The translations under genes were made by a program, and so were the position numbers. A stretch of 64,000 nt of DNA from Lojkania enalia (lineage: Eukaryota; Ascomycota; Dothideomycetes; Pleosporales), in NCBI GenBank assembly GCA_010094045.1, contig ML986626.1, forward strand, positions 124,001-188,000. Direction: 5' to 3'. The first letter of the stretch is position 1; every line of letters begins with the position of its first letter. The notes below the pieces were generated by a model that was not told where the DNA came from, made no database searches, and saw only the letters and a list, made by a program, of their open reading frames with translations. Of the stretch, positions 1 to 12,953 are shown one piece after another.

Positions 1-3000
1 AAGATACAAGGCATTGCACAGGATAGCTGGAAATCACGATCGTCTAAAATTCAGCTGAATCAAGTGCAGTTTTAAATGTCTCTCTTCCATGAGAAAAAGT
101 AGTGCGTGCAGATTGAACTGGACGTTTCAGCAGAGAGCCGCTGCTGTGGTCGAAGGGGATATAACCACGACCCGCACCAAAACCTTAGGTACATGCAGCT
201 GCGTACATTTCAGGCTCTAGGTTCGGCTATCTGAGGCTTGACTCGATAACCGTATGGGATAATGCTGTACAAGGTAACGGAAGGTATGAATGTACATAGG
301 CATTGACGGCACATCGCTTTGGCGTTGGAATCCAGATGCTGGAGTCAATTGCGCTGCGACCTGGTAAAAAGAATTTTTACCCTTGATCCGAAAAGAGACG
401 GAAAGGAGAAGCCTGCATTCCGGCTGATCTGAGCCTTGGCACCCACCAATGTACTCCCGAGAAATGTGCACTGGCGGGAGCAGAGCTCTTTGTTGGTGGT
501 CAGAACTCGAGATGGATCTGTGTCAGCAGTTCGAGTGACCTTGTGGTGGAAGGGCCACCGGAGGAAATGCTCAAAATGTCGGCGCAGGGACCAGGGCATG
601 TCCTCCATGAACCTGTTCCCTGCTGGCATTCTCTTTTGGTCTACCGTTTGGCCTAGTAGTTCCTATTCTGGACACAACGCAAATTGTCTTCAGCCCAAAC
701 CCTCCATTTTGGACAGCGCGATCCCTGCCACTAAAAAAGAAGGAAAAAAAAAAAAAAGAAAAAACTTTTGTTGTTTAAATTAATATCCCAGTACGCTTAC
801 ATCGGAATCCAACGCCGATTGTCAGCTGCCCTACCCTGAACATCAAGGTGGACAATGGCACACTGAGCCTGTTACGACACCCTAAACATTGTGTGGCGTT
901 GCTTTTCCGTGGCACTTTAAGCCTGCAAGTGTATTACCTCGGTTGAAGCACCTTATTCGGGCCCTTGGTTTCTGATAAGACAAAGCGTTGATTCTGTCTC
1001 AGATTATGATCTGACTTGGCTAGGTCTTGGTGGAGATGCTGCTTGCGCCGAGCCGATGAGTTACCACTACGGCTGCCATACACCGAGATCGAGAAATCTG
1101 AATTTATTGCTGAGGGGGAGAGAATGCATCGAGACGAAGTTCAATGGCACATGACCTGGCTATGCGGACTGCCAATGTTTAAGGCAGCAGCGTGTTGGAG
1201 GCGACTTTCGACATGCCGGCAGAGTGGAATCGTGACGATTGGCTCGGGTGATGTTCCGATTCAATGGAAAGCTGTACGGCGGAGGAACGAATGGTGATGC
1301 CTGGTTTATCGATCACGGGCTCTCGAACGCTGCTCCTGGCTTGCATGTCGACCAGGACTTGCTGGGTTGCTGGATTCCATCGCGGAGCTAACTTGCTTGC
1401 AGCCTCATTTCGCGGAGTAATTCACCTCCCACGTCGGTTATGGTCCTGGACAGCATGAATAAGTGCTGTGAAATACACTGTACATATGGAGCTTGGTGAG
1501 GGCAGCAACTGACTTGGTGATGGCGGGTACGGAACGAGGAGGAGTAAGGTTCTGTTACTGCGAGGGGATTTGCCAGCGATATTTGGATTTAGCAGTGCCG
1601 GAGTATGTCTAGCACGATGCCTGAAAGCTGGAGAGGCTCGTACTGATGATGCAGTGCAGTAACAGTGCATCGGACGCGCTGGCTGCGCGCCGATGTGGTG
1701 CTGCGGGGGCGTCCACATTGATGTTGCGCCTACCTCGACATACCTGGCTCCATGTACATTATGTATGGATGTACAGTACATGCAGTACATGTCGGGGCTC
1801 TTGGGAGGTGTCGTCCATGAGGGCTCAAATTTGGCAGCGCTACAGAAGTTGGGCCCGGCAATCAGGACAAGGACACGGCCTTTGCCTGTCAGAATGATCG
1901 ACGGCGTCCTGGCGAGAGGGTTTGGGCGCGGTGCGCGTGCAAGCGAGATGGGATAGCGGCAGAAAGGAGCATCGGTGGAGCCGCTGTCCTGCTTCGAGCA
2001 TGAGGCCCATCTGACTAGGGCCCTGCGCACACGGCTTCGGACGAGGCTGCAGATCATGAGGTTGAATTTGGGTCCCCGACGCCAATTGGAGCGCACGCAG
2101 GGCATTGACGGCCTTGCCTAACCGGGACTGGGGCACCTTTGCATTTTAGCCGTAATCATGGCAACGTGCCGGTGCTATGTCGCCTGGCGACTTGTGTGTA
2201 GCAGTGCGCGGACGACGCAGAACCAGTCCGTCGGCGTGGCCATGGATGGCCCGTACAGCAACGCTGCCCTTATTGTCGTATGTGTACAAGCCAACACACG
2301 CCTAGCCGACCTTCCTTGCCCGTCGCTGTCTAGCAGCACCAGACAGGAAGGAGGGCACACCTTGCCGATAGCTACATACATAAGTACTGGTATGTATGTA
2401 TGTACATACAACGGTAGGAGCCCGCAAGGGAGCCCTAAAAATAGCTAGCCGGCCAACCGCTGGGCGGAGGAGCTGCTCGTCGGGGCAGGCCACACACCGT
2501 ATACATGCTGTATGTAATGTGATGCTAGATGCCAATAATGGGGGGATGCCAATACTGTATGGGATGGCATGCGATGCCGCGCTGCTGCCGAACCGAAGGG
2601 GGCGCCAGGCGCCGAATGATCGCTCCAGGCTGCCGGCCGCTCGCCGCAACGAAGAGTGCGTCTGGAAGAGTGGGATTAAGCTTGTTCCGCCAGGGGCGCG
2701 GGGACAGGACGGGCTGTGTGCTTCGGCCCATGCCTTGGGATCCCTGGCCACCGCTCCCACCGTCCCACGCTCGCTCTGACCGCGGCGATCATGCATCGCT
2801 TCATCGCTTCCTTGAGCGACTAATTGTCCGCTGCGTCGGGTTGTTTGCTGCCAGATAATGCCTCGCCGTCGCCTCCGGCGCGACAGGACAGTACATAATT
2901 AATTATCTACACTACTCCCGCCTGCGGCCTCAGTGCTGTCGCACTGAATGACCCCTTCAGACGGCTGCGTCGCCATTACTCAGAGGCTCCCGGGGCCACG

Positions 3001-5897
3001 GCTGCAATTGAGACGGTCATCTCCACAGCGGCCGCAAGATCCAGGGTGTCGGGAACCTCGTCTTGCTCTACGAATCGCCGCAGAGAGCACAGCAGAGCAG
3101 GAGGGCCTCGTCAGACTCCTGAAAGACCCTGGCTCTCCGCCTTTCATCTCCCATAGTATCACGGAGCAGCATGCCATTATTGCCACCCCCCCCCCCTTTT
3201 CCTCCTCAGAAGTCGGTTATGCTGCCGCCCGAGAGTGTTCTTTGCGCTCAGGGAGGTATGTAGTAAGGCTGGGGGCGGACACGTGGTGCCAGGTGACACG
3301 AAGCAGCGTCGCCCAGCGCGAACCGGGGGGATCCATCTGGAGATATACGGAATGCTGCTGTAGGTGCCTCTCGACGAGCCATGGGCGCGTCGGTAGATGG
3401 ACAGGCCCCACTGCTGGTGCTGACGCCGGACTGGACTGGCAGTGCGTCGATGGGCATGGCAAAATGGCCTGTGGCGCACATCGCTTCAGTCACCGACGGA
3501 CATCCATCTCACCCGCGTGCGTCTTCCAGAAAAGGACTGCTGCAAAAGAGGGCGAGCAAGGTGACAGCAGGCCAACGTGGCTCCAGGGTTTAGCTGCATG
3601 CGCTTGTTTTGATCGACCCGCCTCTCGAAAGATCCTCCACAGGCGAACGGGGGCCAAGACATGGCGACAACGCCGCCATCCGCGCCCGCGGCGTCCCAGA
3701 GGCCTCGCGTACGCAGCACGGAGACTGCTGCTGAATGTGGTTTACGCCGTCGTGCTGGTCACGTTGGCTCTTCCCGCGCTTGCCCAGTGCCAAAGCCAGT
3801 GCTCGCTGAAACGGCTCCAACCGACGCCGTCTGCTCGCAAACCTTGCTGGAGCGCCGTCTCGTTGCAGCAGTGGGCGACATGAGGCGGGCCCAACTGACT
3901 GATTGACGGTCGGCGCGGGAATGCTCGCATCCCGTCGACGGCGGTGGTGATGGGCAGCTAGTAGCTATCCCGGTCAGCGAGTCAGGCGCGAGAGGCCCAA
4001 TGACGTGCCAGCTGGGTGCTGATGACCGTCACACAAGCGTAAGCAGCAAGAGCAAAGGATCGTGGGCGAACGAGAGCGATATTGGCTGCCGGCAGCCTCC
4101 CAATATCCCTTCGTTCAACCCCCAAAGCGCCCGCGGTCACTTCGCTTCGCTGCATGCCGGTCCACTTATTGCTATTCCCCCCAAACACCCTCAACTAGGC
4201 GTAAGGCCGCGGTATTCTAGAACTCTTGCCCTCCTGTTACTGGTTAACTACCGCTCAGGGCGGAAAATAGGGAGCCCTTTCGGCGCCAACCACTCTCGGA
4301 ATAGGGGGTTTTTGGCTGCCCCTCAATCGCCCGCGCTATGCACGCCTCTATCTTCTTTGAGACGGCACCCCTTCAATCCCATAACTCTCTCATAGCGGGA
4401 CGACGGTGCTATCTTAACTTAGTCTGTTCAAGATGGTAGGAACTGTCTCCCCCACCGCTTTTTGCAGGCGATATGACAGGGCAAGCGGCCAGGGTTCTTA
4501 AAGCGTGCGGATGGTGTATCACCTCCCACAAGCCTCTGGCTCGTCTCATGTCCATTTCCAAATCCCTCAGCGTCTCTTCCTTCCCCCCAGCATTTGCACC
4601 CCTGTGGCTACGGCAATACACTGCGTAATCCTTCGTAAGCTTCTTTCGTGTGCCTGTCTCCACATCTTGCTTTGCGGCTGCCGCTGCATGAAATTGGTGG
4701 AAGGCTATCCTATCCGTGAGTATCAAGCATAACCACCGGCGGCTCCACCGCTCAGGGAGGCGTTTGCTCTCGCTCTCCTATTATTTTCATCTCCCACGGC
4801 GCAGAGTGCAGCAGGTGCTCGGGGGCGCCCGTCGTCGATCGATCTCATACCCGAGCGGCGTGCAGGTCCATCCCTACCTTAATTGTCCGGCCTGGACGTC
4901 TATCCAACAACTCCAGCCGGCCAGTAGTAGGATTAGTAGTCTTGGTCGCCGAGTTTAGACTTCAGACGCACAGCATCATCAGGCACTGCAACAGCAGCAG
5001 CAGCGAGCAGCAGCAGTACCAGGAAGCGCCGCCCACCGCCGCCGCCGCCTTCAAGACCGTCGGTGGAGTTTATCTGCAGGTCAGAGCATTGAACTGCGCG
5101 GACGTACGTGGGTGCCTTCAGTCACCGTGCTGGTGGCGCTCCTCAGGTGGGCCCGGCGAGGGCTTCTCTCTCAGTTCCCCAGTGCTCTGCGCTTCCTTTG
5201 GAAGGGTTCGATCTGCGGTGCATCACGGCCTGTCCTTGGTCCTCGAGTGCTAGCAGGGGGGCCCTAGGGAACCCTTCCTAGCTGCCATCCCCCTAAGGGG
5301 TCGATAGTCGGTGCGGTATAGATTGGCAGACTGGGATGCGTGGGCGGATCGCTGAGCTAAGGCATTGCATGGGTGCTTGCGCATCTTCCTTCCAAACCGC
5401 TCTTGTTCATCATCTGCATTACCGTTGCAGGGCCAGCGAGAGGCATCCTAACTGCTCTGGGACGCTGGCGGCGTGGAGACAACGGTCCGCTGCTGCCCAC
5501 CGCTCAATAGCAATTTGCAGCACGCACCTAACAGGGCACCACATACCGGGGGCCCTCGCCGCTGTCTGACCCACCCTCCTGGCAACGGTTTGGTCACCGC
5601 GGGCCATCTCCTAGCAGACGACGGTGCTAGCAGCAGCAGCCAGAGCGTGTGTTGCTGCGTGCGGAATCTCGCCAACCGCCTGCCATCGTACTTGAATGCT
5701 TGCAGGCCCGACGACTCGTCCTGCCGCGTCCTGCCCCGAGGTCCTGGTGCTCTACTATTTCCTCTGCTTGCACCCGTCCTCTTGAGCACCCCCTCTCTGG
5801 CTCCGTCACCCAGCTTCCTCTCTCCCGCCCTGCTGTCTACTGCTGCTCTGCGTCCGTCACCGTTACGCAGCCTGTTGTGACCCGCGGGCCATCGTCT
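1..5897. other. Long gene-poor region upstream of the C2H2 factor gene
   Basis: No open reading frame here has the conserved motifs, splice structure or length that would support a gene. The stretches that are open in several frames (for example 1422-2105 on minus, 2948-3883 on plus) overlap one another and have no recognisable domain. The sequence holds a cluster of TACAT/GTAC words with a perfect 14-bp palindrome at 2397-2410, a C11 run near 3186-3196, and CAG-rich sequence at about 5001-5020. Developmental transcription factor genes of filamentous ascomycetes often have multi-kilobase promoters and long leaders with upstream ORFs, so part of this region is probably the promoter and 5' leader of the gene at 5898. 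That last point is inference. Confidence 0.5.
2397..2410. repeat. 14-bp perfect palindrome in a GTATGT/ACATAC cluster
   Basis: The sequence TGTATGTACATACA reads the same on both strands and sits in a longer 2370-2411 stretch of TACATACA/TATGTATG words. A related cluster is at 1751-1792 and another upstream of the Zn2Cys6 gene near 54300-54327. It could be a dimeric protein binding site or simply a short repeat. Confidence 0.5.
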
Positions 5898-7139
5898 ATG
5901 GCTATGCATCTTGCTAGTATGGTACACGGCAGCGGGAGGGAACGTGAGGCGCACGACCAGCACCGTCACTTCCAACACCATCACCCTTACCCCGCGAGCT
6001 ACTATCCTCCGCAGTCTCAACCGCGAGGATTCGCCGTGTTGCCCCACGCCGGTGCCAGCCCGTATCCAGCGCACCAGCAGGCGGTCGAGTATCAGTATCA
6101 GCGGCACCCGCAGTCGCCACCATCGCCGCCCGTGGAGGAGCAGAAGCCGTCACTGCCCTCGATCTCGAGCCTCTTGGGAATTGCGGATGCGGAGAAGGGA
6201 ACATCCGAGACAGGTACTTGCCCGCCATCCGCCTCGCGCCTTTCCCGGCAGCAGCAGCAGCAACACCGCCAACACCGCCAACAGTGCACTAACTCGCCAG
6301 TCGCAGCAGCAGCCGGCCAAAGCCAGAGCCCCAAATCACAGCGGCAGCCCTCGCCCCAGATCGGGCACGAGGTGCACCAGCGCGGAGCACCAGCGCAGCA
6401 CTTCCAGCAGCCAGAGAGCCGTCCGGATCAAGCGACCCACTCCTACAGTCCTACGATCGTGAGCCACCCCCGAATGACCCTTCCTCCAACTCCGCCAATG
6501 CATCCGGACCAAGTGGTTGACGGGAACCAGTCTCCGTCAGCTGCATCGAGCCACTCCCAGGTCTCGGCATCACCCTACTTCCTAGGCTCCTCCCTGAACA
6601 ACATGGAGCCCCATCAGCAGCGCCAGAATGCTGCAGTCCCGCCCGTCAAGCGCTCTTCTATTCCCTCGCAGCCGCCCATGTCGCCGTTCAACGCCTCAAC
6701 CTATACGCAGTCTCCCTACGCTTCCTCCCCCGGGGCTGCATCGACGGGCTCGTACTACTCCCCTGAAACCCAGGCCTACAGCTCCGTTGGCATGTATGGA
6801 CAGCGGCCCCTCCCATCCAACTACCAGCCCCAGACAATGCCACTTCCTACTCCGACTAGCTCGGCGAACGGATCCAATGTGTGGCAGCACCACCACTACA
6901 TTAGCACGTCCAGCCAATCAGCGTTTCCACAGTCGCAGGACCGCTACATCTGCTCGACTTGCAACAAGGCCTTCTCACGGCCGAGCAGCCTCCGCATCCA
7001 CAGCCACAGCCACACTGGCGAGAAGCCGTACAAATGCCCTCAACCTGGATGTGGAAAGGCGTTCAGCGTGCGCAGCAACATGAAACGGCACGAGCGGGGC
7101 TGTCACGCTTCCACAAGCGCCACTATCACGACGACATGA
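5898..7139 (+). CDS. flbC: C2H2 zinc finger transcription factor, FlbC-like
   Basis: Predicted nuclear DNA-binding regulator of 413 residues in one exon. The frame is open upstream to 5649, but the first plausible ATG is at 5898 (MAMHLASM); the 83 residues before it look like leader sequence. Most of the protein is low complexity, rich in Gln, Pro, Ser and His, with a short [11 protein letters not shown] motif near residue 88. Two tandem C2H2 fingers lie at the very C-terminus: Cys352, Cys355, His368, His372 and Cys380, Cys385, His398, His403, joined by the classic TGEKPY linker. This C-terminal pair with the core [20 protein letters not shown] and [17 protein letters not shown] matches FlbC, which activates conidiation (brlA pathway) in Aspergillus. 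The finger call is firm. The FlbC assignment rests on remembered finger sequence and architecture; another two-finger C2H2 factor is possible. A very long upstream region suggests complex control. Confidence 0.8.
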   Translation: MAMHLASMVHGSGREREAHDQHRHFQHHHPYPASYYPPQSQPRGFAVLPHAGASPYPAHQQAVEYQYQRHPQSPPSPPVEEQKPSLPSISSLLGIADAEKGTSETGTCPPSASRLSRQQQQQHRQHRQQCTNSPVAAAAGQSQSPKSQRQPSPQIGHEVHQRGAPAQHFQQPESRPDQATHSYSPTIVSHPRMTLPPTPPMHPDQVVDGNQSPSAASSHSQVSASPYFLGSSLNNMEPHQQRQNAAVPPVKRSSIPSQPPMSPFNASTYTQSPYASSPGAASTGSYYSPETQAYSSVGMYGQRPLPSNYQPQTMPLPTPTSSANGSNVWQHHHYISTSSQSAFPQSQDRYICSTCNKAFSRPSSLRIHSHSHTGEKPYKCPQPGCGKAFSVRSNMKRHERGCHASTSATITTT

Positions 7140-10100
7140 AAATCAAAAATTAATAGTCAACCATCATTTAGAACAGACGAGTTTCTGTGACGGCGTTGCA
7201 GGCTTGGCTGCGACTGCATATGGATTCAGCGAGGTAGACTTTCGTTTCTGGCACCCCAGTGCCAATGTGATACCATATGGACGGTACCTTGACTGGCGTT
7301 TTTCCTGGAAGGCGTTCTATTCTTACCATGCATCTTCACTGGCGTTTTTCCTGTTCTGAGATTTGATCTCTGGCAATTTTCTTGTCTATATCTGACCTAG
7401 CTATGGTTGCTCTTCAGCTCTGTATTGTTCCTGTCCAAAGCTTTGTTGCATGTAGGTGCAAAGACAGCATTGGAGGAAGTTTCAGCGTACCCTAGTGAGA
7501 GACCGACGAGGCGGTTACGTGTGAATAGGCTCCACTTTCTGTGTACTATAGGGGATTTGCGCATGAGCATTTCAATGCATGAGCCCGTATGAAAACAGAT
7601 GTCAAATCAAGACCGTTTGGCTATTTGGGCCAGCCTAGCTTTCGCAAATCTCACGAGTTAGGCGAGTGAAATAAGGTCGAACTTAGTGCGCATTGACAGT
7701 AAGTCGCAATCTGGTCAGAGCGTTTTGTAACAGAGGATGAACATGCCAGGAGAAGATTGGTCAAACGCATTGACTTAATGTAAGCAATAATTGCTAGCAA
7801 TGGGGTGATCCATGGAGATCTTGGTTCAACCAAATCATCTATTCGCTGCAGGCTAGGACGCCTTGATCCTATAATTCGCCGTATTGAGATCCCCTACACA
7901 TCCTCCCCACGACAATGCTATCTGGCGACTAAAAACCCCTTTCGAGATTGTCGCGTATTCCTTGTAGCATGAACCTCCTACAGGCCAACGCATTCATATA
8001 GAGGTACCAACATATACATTGTCAGCACTCATACACCGCGGTTGCTAGCGCCGCCTGGAGGATGTAGCGAAGAATTCAGGAGGAGCTCCGCTACAGTCAC
8101 AGTCCCTCATGGGCCTGCTATGCTATCTTCCTCGGGGTATCTTGTACTCGAGATCCTCTTCGGGCTCCTCAGGACATACAGGACAAAAAGCATTAGCAAC
8201 CCCACGCCGGCAAGTTTCGTTTCATATATTTCATTGCCAAAGATTCGTAACTTACTCGCGCATTGCGATGCCGCATGCATGCAAATCTTCTTACTCCGCT
8301 TTACATACTTTTTTCCTAGTAATATTTCTTCTTCAAGAGCTACGTAGCAACTCACTAAAATTCTCTAAAGAGAACCGGGGTATTCTAGGGTGAGTTCAGT
8401 AGTGCATAGACGCTATTGAAAACCCTTCAGAATCTACAAATCATGACTGAATACTTACGCCCTCTACAACACATCTAGATAATCTTTGTAACGAAAATCT
8501 CCAGTGCTTGATCCATCTGTTTCGGACCCTGAGCGGCAAATGCGTACTCCCACAGTTACGGATCTAACCTAGCTCATTTATTCCAGCATACTGCTAGCTT
8601 CGCAAGCGCTCATTAAATCTATACCTAGTATACATACCTGCACACCTCAAGCGATGCCCGGTTCACAAGCGCCCACGAAATGTCATGTTTCAACGGAAGA
8701 ATTGTCGTTCTTGCTCGCGCACCTACTACCTACCGTTTCGCCTTGGTTCGCCTCAAAGCTCAGTCTCATGTGGCGTCCTTGTGGCGTTCGCACGCACCTG
8801 CCGACTCTATAACATCTGCCTCCGGCGATCTTCTGATCGGAGGATCCTCAGGCACGGGTCGTGCTGATTCCCGAATGGGTCTTAGGCTCCTGACAGTCAG
8901 CTGGACCCCTCAAAACTCTCAGAGTTAAGAGAATCGCGCTACGTGCCTCCTCGTCATTCATCATGGGTCGTTGCATTAAGGACTGCTCACTTCTTACAAG
9001 CCGTTAAAAAGTAACGTGTTCCCTCGTTAGCTTCGCGTGCTGCAACCAGACGAGGAAAAAGCAAAACCCAATCCCAAAGTTTATGTTGTCGCCATGCCAA
9101 AAGCAACATTCCCAGAGCACGTCCAGCTGGTTCCCCCGACGGTTCATCGGGCCCGTGTGCCCTTCTTAGTTTCTCGGGGCTGTTGATGAATTGGGGATGG
9201 GGGCGCGATGTCGGCGTCGGCGTCGCTTTGCCGTAAAAAGAAGCCATTGGATGTCCATGTGTGGATCGACGGCATAGGACTCGTCCGGGACCCCGAAAAG
9301 ATGCAGAAGGACTCACAACAAGAAGCAACTTTGTTCCAACATCGTACGATGTTCCGGCCATGCCAAATACTCTTCTACCGCGATAGCGGGATATCAGATT
9401 ACAAGTTGCCATCCTCCTATGTGCCTAAAAATAGACAGACACTATACATAATCTGCATCTGTCTAGTCCCAGATATCCCATTCCGTCCCCAAAAACGACG
9501 TAGACGAAGAAAGGAGAAGAACTAGAAGGATGGCGTCGGCGAGGATGCAGCCATCCCGATGTCGCACATAACATCAAGCAGCCTTCATCCCTGGACACGC
9601 ACATAAGAAGAGAAAGAGCCCATTATTATTTCGGCCTTACTTTGCCCGCATTTCGACCGTTGTAGACGCCCACTTTTCGCTCCAACCGCAGAACGTGGGA
9701 TATCCACCTTCTCCAGGGATCACCGACGTACCGCAGTAGTTGGGGCGGCTCGCATATGAGTCGTCGTCACACAAGTTGATCAGGTGCGGTAAGTTCCAAG
9801 CGACCGAACTCCTCGCTGCATGCATCGATATCAGAAGCGGATTTCCAAATCCAAAAAAATAAAAATAAAAATAAAAATAAAAATAAAAAAATTTCCGTGA
9901 TCAAGGGTTCGTCTGTAATGTGCTCTGGAATCGAAGCCCGAATACGGGCCGTCTATGCAGATGACCAGTTACGTAGATTCGCGATACTTTCTAAGGGCTC
10001 AGCCGGGTCGACGCACGTGTTACGCCTGCTAGCGATCTCGTCTGTACCCTGTGTGGTTAATGAGCATCACAATGCGAAGGCGGCCCGGTTTGACCGCCGA

Positions 10101-10824
10101 GTCAGCAAATATGAGACGCTAGGAACGTCACACGCTAACTTTTGACTTCATTTATCGACTTGTATGTGCGCGGCACAATCGTAGTGACCCTCGGAATGAA
10201 ATAATTCAATGGGCGGGAGCTAGAACTAAGAAAGATGAAATGGCGGGAATGTGCGACCTCGCGTAGAGTAAATGCAGGGTTGATCGATGTCTAGTAATGT
10301 GACGGAGTGGGCGGTTGCAGAGTGGAATCCTATGAGATGGGAAAGAGAAAAGACATTGCCGAGGTAGGCAACTCTTGATCAAAGACACTTGAAGAAGCTA
10401 TGCAGGGAATTGCAAAAGTTGGGGAATGCCTGTATATACAGATGCATGTAGATCCTATCCATCTAGCGTTGCCGGAACCCTCGTGCGGTGGTATGTCTCC
10501 TGATCTACCCCTCCTTTCAAGAAGCCAATACATATGTCGTGTATCCAGGAGAACCCGGGTAGGCACGCATGATGTGAACACAACGTTCCGAGCTGCATGC
10601 ACTGGCAGACCGCATTCCATGCGAGCCTAGCAGATGAGTAGAGGAAATATCATGACTAACCACCTAAATTGCCAATTTCATGCTCATTATTTCAATAATA
10701 TCTTCGTATCCAAGAGATGTCACCTCGTGTTATTGTTGGCCCAACACGTCCATGCCCTAGGAAACAATCATAGCTCCCACGCCTCAGCGCCCTCCTCATG
10801 TCCACCGAGGCCTAGCCAAGACCT
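7140..10824. other. Intergenic region without a supportable gene
   Basis: It lies between the plus-strand C2H2 gene and the minus-strand CREG-like gene, so both genes end into it. ORFs of 60-141 codons occur (8042-8347 plus, 8987-9412 minus, 10634-10996 plus) but have no domain, no signal of splicing to neighbours and no consistent codon pattern. A short A-rich pentamer repeat is present at 9852-9892. Confidence 0.5.
9852..9892. repeat. AAAAT microsatellite
   Basis: Tandem copies of the pentamer AAAAT/AAATA, about six units, flanked by longer A runs. Confidence 0.85.
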
Positions 10825-11538
10825 TCAGTGTCCCCATCTATGTTTCTTCTCTCCGGGGAGCCTGATTGCCTCGATCTCTTCTTTCGTAACGCTCTTCCAC
10901 TCCTCAACAGGTATCCAGCCAATGTACGCAACATTGCCGAACCCACCAATCCAGTATATCTCCTCAACTACCAGCCTCACCCACTTGCTCTCATGAATCT
11001 TGTTGCCCGGTAACCATGCTGCAGCATCCGGATGATATCTGACAAAACATACCGCTACACTCTGCTTCACCACGTCTTCGGGAGAAAGCTCCTCCAGATA
11101 TCCTACTAGCGAAAAGCGCGGCAGCGAGGCAGGGCTAAAAGGCCGGTGGTGGCCCGGAGGATGCCAGCGGAGGGAGAGTGTGATGTTTGAGCCGGCAGCC
11201 ACGTTCTTGAACGACGTAGCTATCGAGATCGCGAGAATAGTTGGGTTCCCCGTGCTGGGCTCGCAGTCGCCAAAGTAGTCCATCAAGCCAATGGGCGTGC
11301 CGGAGACGTCTGAAGGCCGGTTCTCGGCGCTATGGGTGGAGGGGAAGATGGTGGAGAGTGTGCCGATGTTCTCGAGGTGGAGGATCCGTCGAGCTTGGAC
11401 AGCGGATTCGTGGACCGTGGGGATGCGGTTCATGGATTCATCATTGCTGGTGGGGTTCGAGAAGATGTGTTGGGTAGAGGGTAGTCTTGATGCGGCGCTT
11501 AGGCCAGCTAATAAGGCGAGCGCTGCCACGAAATACAT
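10825..11538 (-). CDS. Secreted CREG-like protein with pyridoxamine 5'-phosphate oxidase-type fold
   Basis: Single-exon gene of 237 residues. The N-terminus MYFVAALALLAGLSAAS is a clear signal peptide with cleavage expected soon after residue 17. The rest fits the CREG beta-barrel family (related to FMN-binding PNPOx split barrels): the stretch GTPIGLMDYFGDCEPSTGNP, the central SNITLSLRW, and the C-terminal WVRLVVEEIYWIGGFGNVAY followed by IGWIPVEEW are family-like. A sequence ASLPRFSLVGYLEEL and VAVCFVRYHPDAAAWLPGN match the segment where PNPOx proteins have the PDA motif. CREG proteins have lost the residues for FMN catalysis in animals; whether the fungal form binds flavin cannot be told here. 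The gene is divergent from the eS30 gene with about 840 bp between start codons. Secreted or vacuolar location is inferred from the signal peptide. Confidence 0.75.
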   Translation of the reverse strand: MYFVAALALLAGLSAASRLPSTQHIFSNPTSNDESMNRIPTVHESAVQARRILHLENIGTLSTIFPSTHSAENRPSDVSGTPIGLMDYFGDCEPSTGNPTILAISIATSFKNVAAGSNITLSLRWHPPGHHRPFSPASLPRFSLVGYLEELSPEDVVKQSVAVCFVRYHPDAAAWLPGNKIHESKWVRLVVEEIYWIGGFGNVAYIGWIPVEEWKSVTKEEIEAIRLPGEKKHRWGH

Positions 11539-12377
11539 ATGGATAACTTGAAGATAACCGGGTTGATGTTTTTCGTACCCTATGAAAGTAAGAGGCCCTA
11601 TCAGTTAAGTGGTTGAATGCTTAAAGAAGGGAATGCGCGCTGGAGAGGAAGCGAATGCGGAGTGAAGCTACAGAATCGTGTCATCTGATCGCCGAGGGAT
11701 ATCTATCGGCGAATTCCGGATAAGAAATTCCATGGTTCTTGTACGGATGAAGAGGTGCTTCTAATCCCTAAGATGTGCGACAGCAACGTACATTTCACGT
11801 TATAATCGCCGATGCGTTTTCTACGCGTGACAATTGCGCAAAATGCGAAGGCTAACACTCCATACTCTAAACCCTCAAAATTGGGTCTGGATTCTGGACT
11901 CAAAGGTTGGTATTGCTCTAATTAGATAGTGATCATGAATTCAAGAAGTTAAAACGTTCTTCGTGTAAGCCAAGGAGGCGGGAAGGACAATGAACGAAAA
12001 GAAAGGAAAATGTAACGAGAAAATGGAGACATAGGTAAATATGGTGGGGGGTTATTATCTTATCACGTGATTAGAATCTAATCTGATCTCTTGGCACATC
12101 CCCGCGATTCCGTTTGTACGACGCATCTCGCTGCTACCAGTCATCCATCCACCTCACTAACAGCAACAACTACAACACTCGTACCTAAAATTTGTGAGTC
12201 ATCGAACTATCTATTATTATTTTGTAAAACTAGTCTTTTCGAATGCGACGATAAACGTCTGCTGTGACATTTGTTCGTGCACGCGACCACAGCTGACAGC
12301 CGTCTAGTTAGGTAGAATCACTCTTCGAGTCCGATCAGAACTTTTCACCAAATCATTCACATCAACAAGCAACAGCC
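11539..12377. promoter_or_regulatory. Divergent promoter region between CREG-like and eS30 genes
   Basis: About 840 bp separate the two start codons. A palindromic E-box TCACGTGA is at about 12063-12070. A possible 5'-UTR intron donor (GTGAGT) is at about 12193, inside what should be the eS30 leader. No ORF worth reporting is present. Confidence 0.45.
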
Positions 12378-12953
12378 ATGGGCAAAGTCCACGGATCCCT
12401 CGCCCGTGCTGGCAAAGTCAAGTCGCAGACGCCAAAGGTACGCACAGTTTATGCTAGAATGCATATTAGGCGCCCGATAGTCGCCAAGTCGAAATGTGTC
12501 GATCTTGAGAATAAAGGGATCGATGAACGTGGAAGCTTGCCGACAAATTCCGGAGTATAATCTAAGAAGCGAACTGAGATTGCAGGACGATCTGCACCGT
12601 CCAAATGATTTAATATTGACACAATTCCACTCGGCGACTACGGCTTATAGTAGCATAAGGGGATAGAACATACATCAGAAGGGCTAAGAGGCTGTTCGGC
12701 CTTCCGAACATTGGTCTAGGACGGTTCTAAAAAATTCTTGAGGATGAAAGATGCTGATACTTTCTTGTTCTAGGTCGAACCACAAGAAAAAAAGAAGACC
12801 CCCAAAGGCCGCGCTAAGAAGAGGATCACCTACACCCGCCGGTTCGTCAACGTCACTATGACCGGCGGCAAGAGGAAGGTGAGTGATAAGTTGACTCAAT
12901 CTTATTAGCATAAACTTACTTTGAAAAAGATGAACCCCAACCCGACCTCGTAA
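12378..12953 (+). CDS. rps30: 40S ribosomal protein eS30
   Basis: Small-subunit ribosomal protein of 62 residues, very basic. Three exons: 12378-12437, 12774-12878 and 12930-12953, joined at phase 0. Exon 1 encodes [20 protein letters not shown], exon 2 starts [17 protein letters not shown] and contains [10 protein letters not shown], exon 3 is MNPNPTS. This is a full match to fungal eS30, without the ubiquitin-like (FUBI) fusion found in animals, as expected for fungi. The first intron is 336 nt, long compared with most introns in this window but common for ribosomal protein genes; it was checked for a box C/D RNA and none was convincing. The second intron is 51 nt and ends in AAAAAG rather than a YAG. 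Confidence 0.95.

Noticed and set aside
1422..2105. 227-codon minus-strand ORF
   Set aside because: No motif, overlaps several other ORFs, composition shows no coding pattern.
2948..3883. 311-codon plus-strand ORF
   Set aside because: Translation rich in Arg/Ser/Cys with no recognisable fold; competing frames on both strands.
8987..9412. 141-codon minus-strand ORF
   Set aside because: No domain, and no splice links or other support; treated as chance.
12480..12600. Box C/D snoRNA in the eS30 intron
   Set aside because: The C-box-like word ATCGATGA deviates from consensus and there is no terminal stem next to the D-box-like CTGA.
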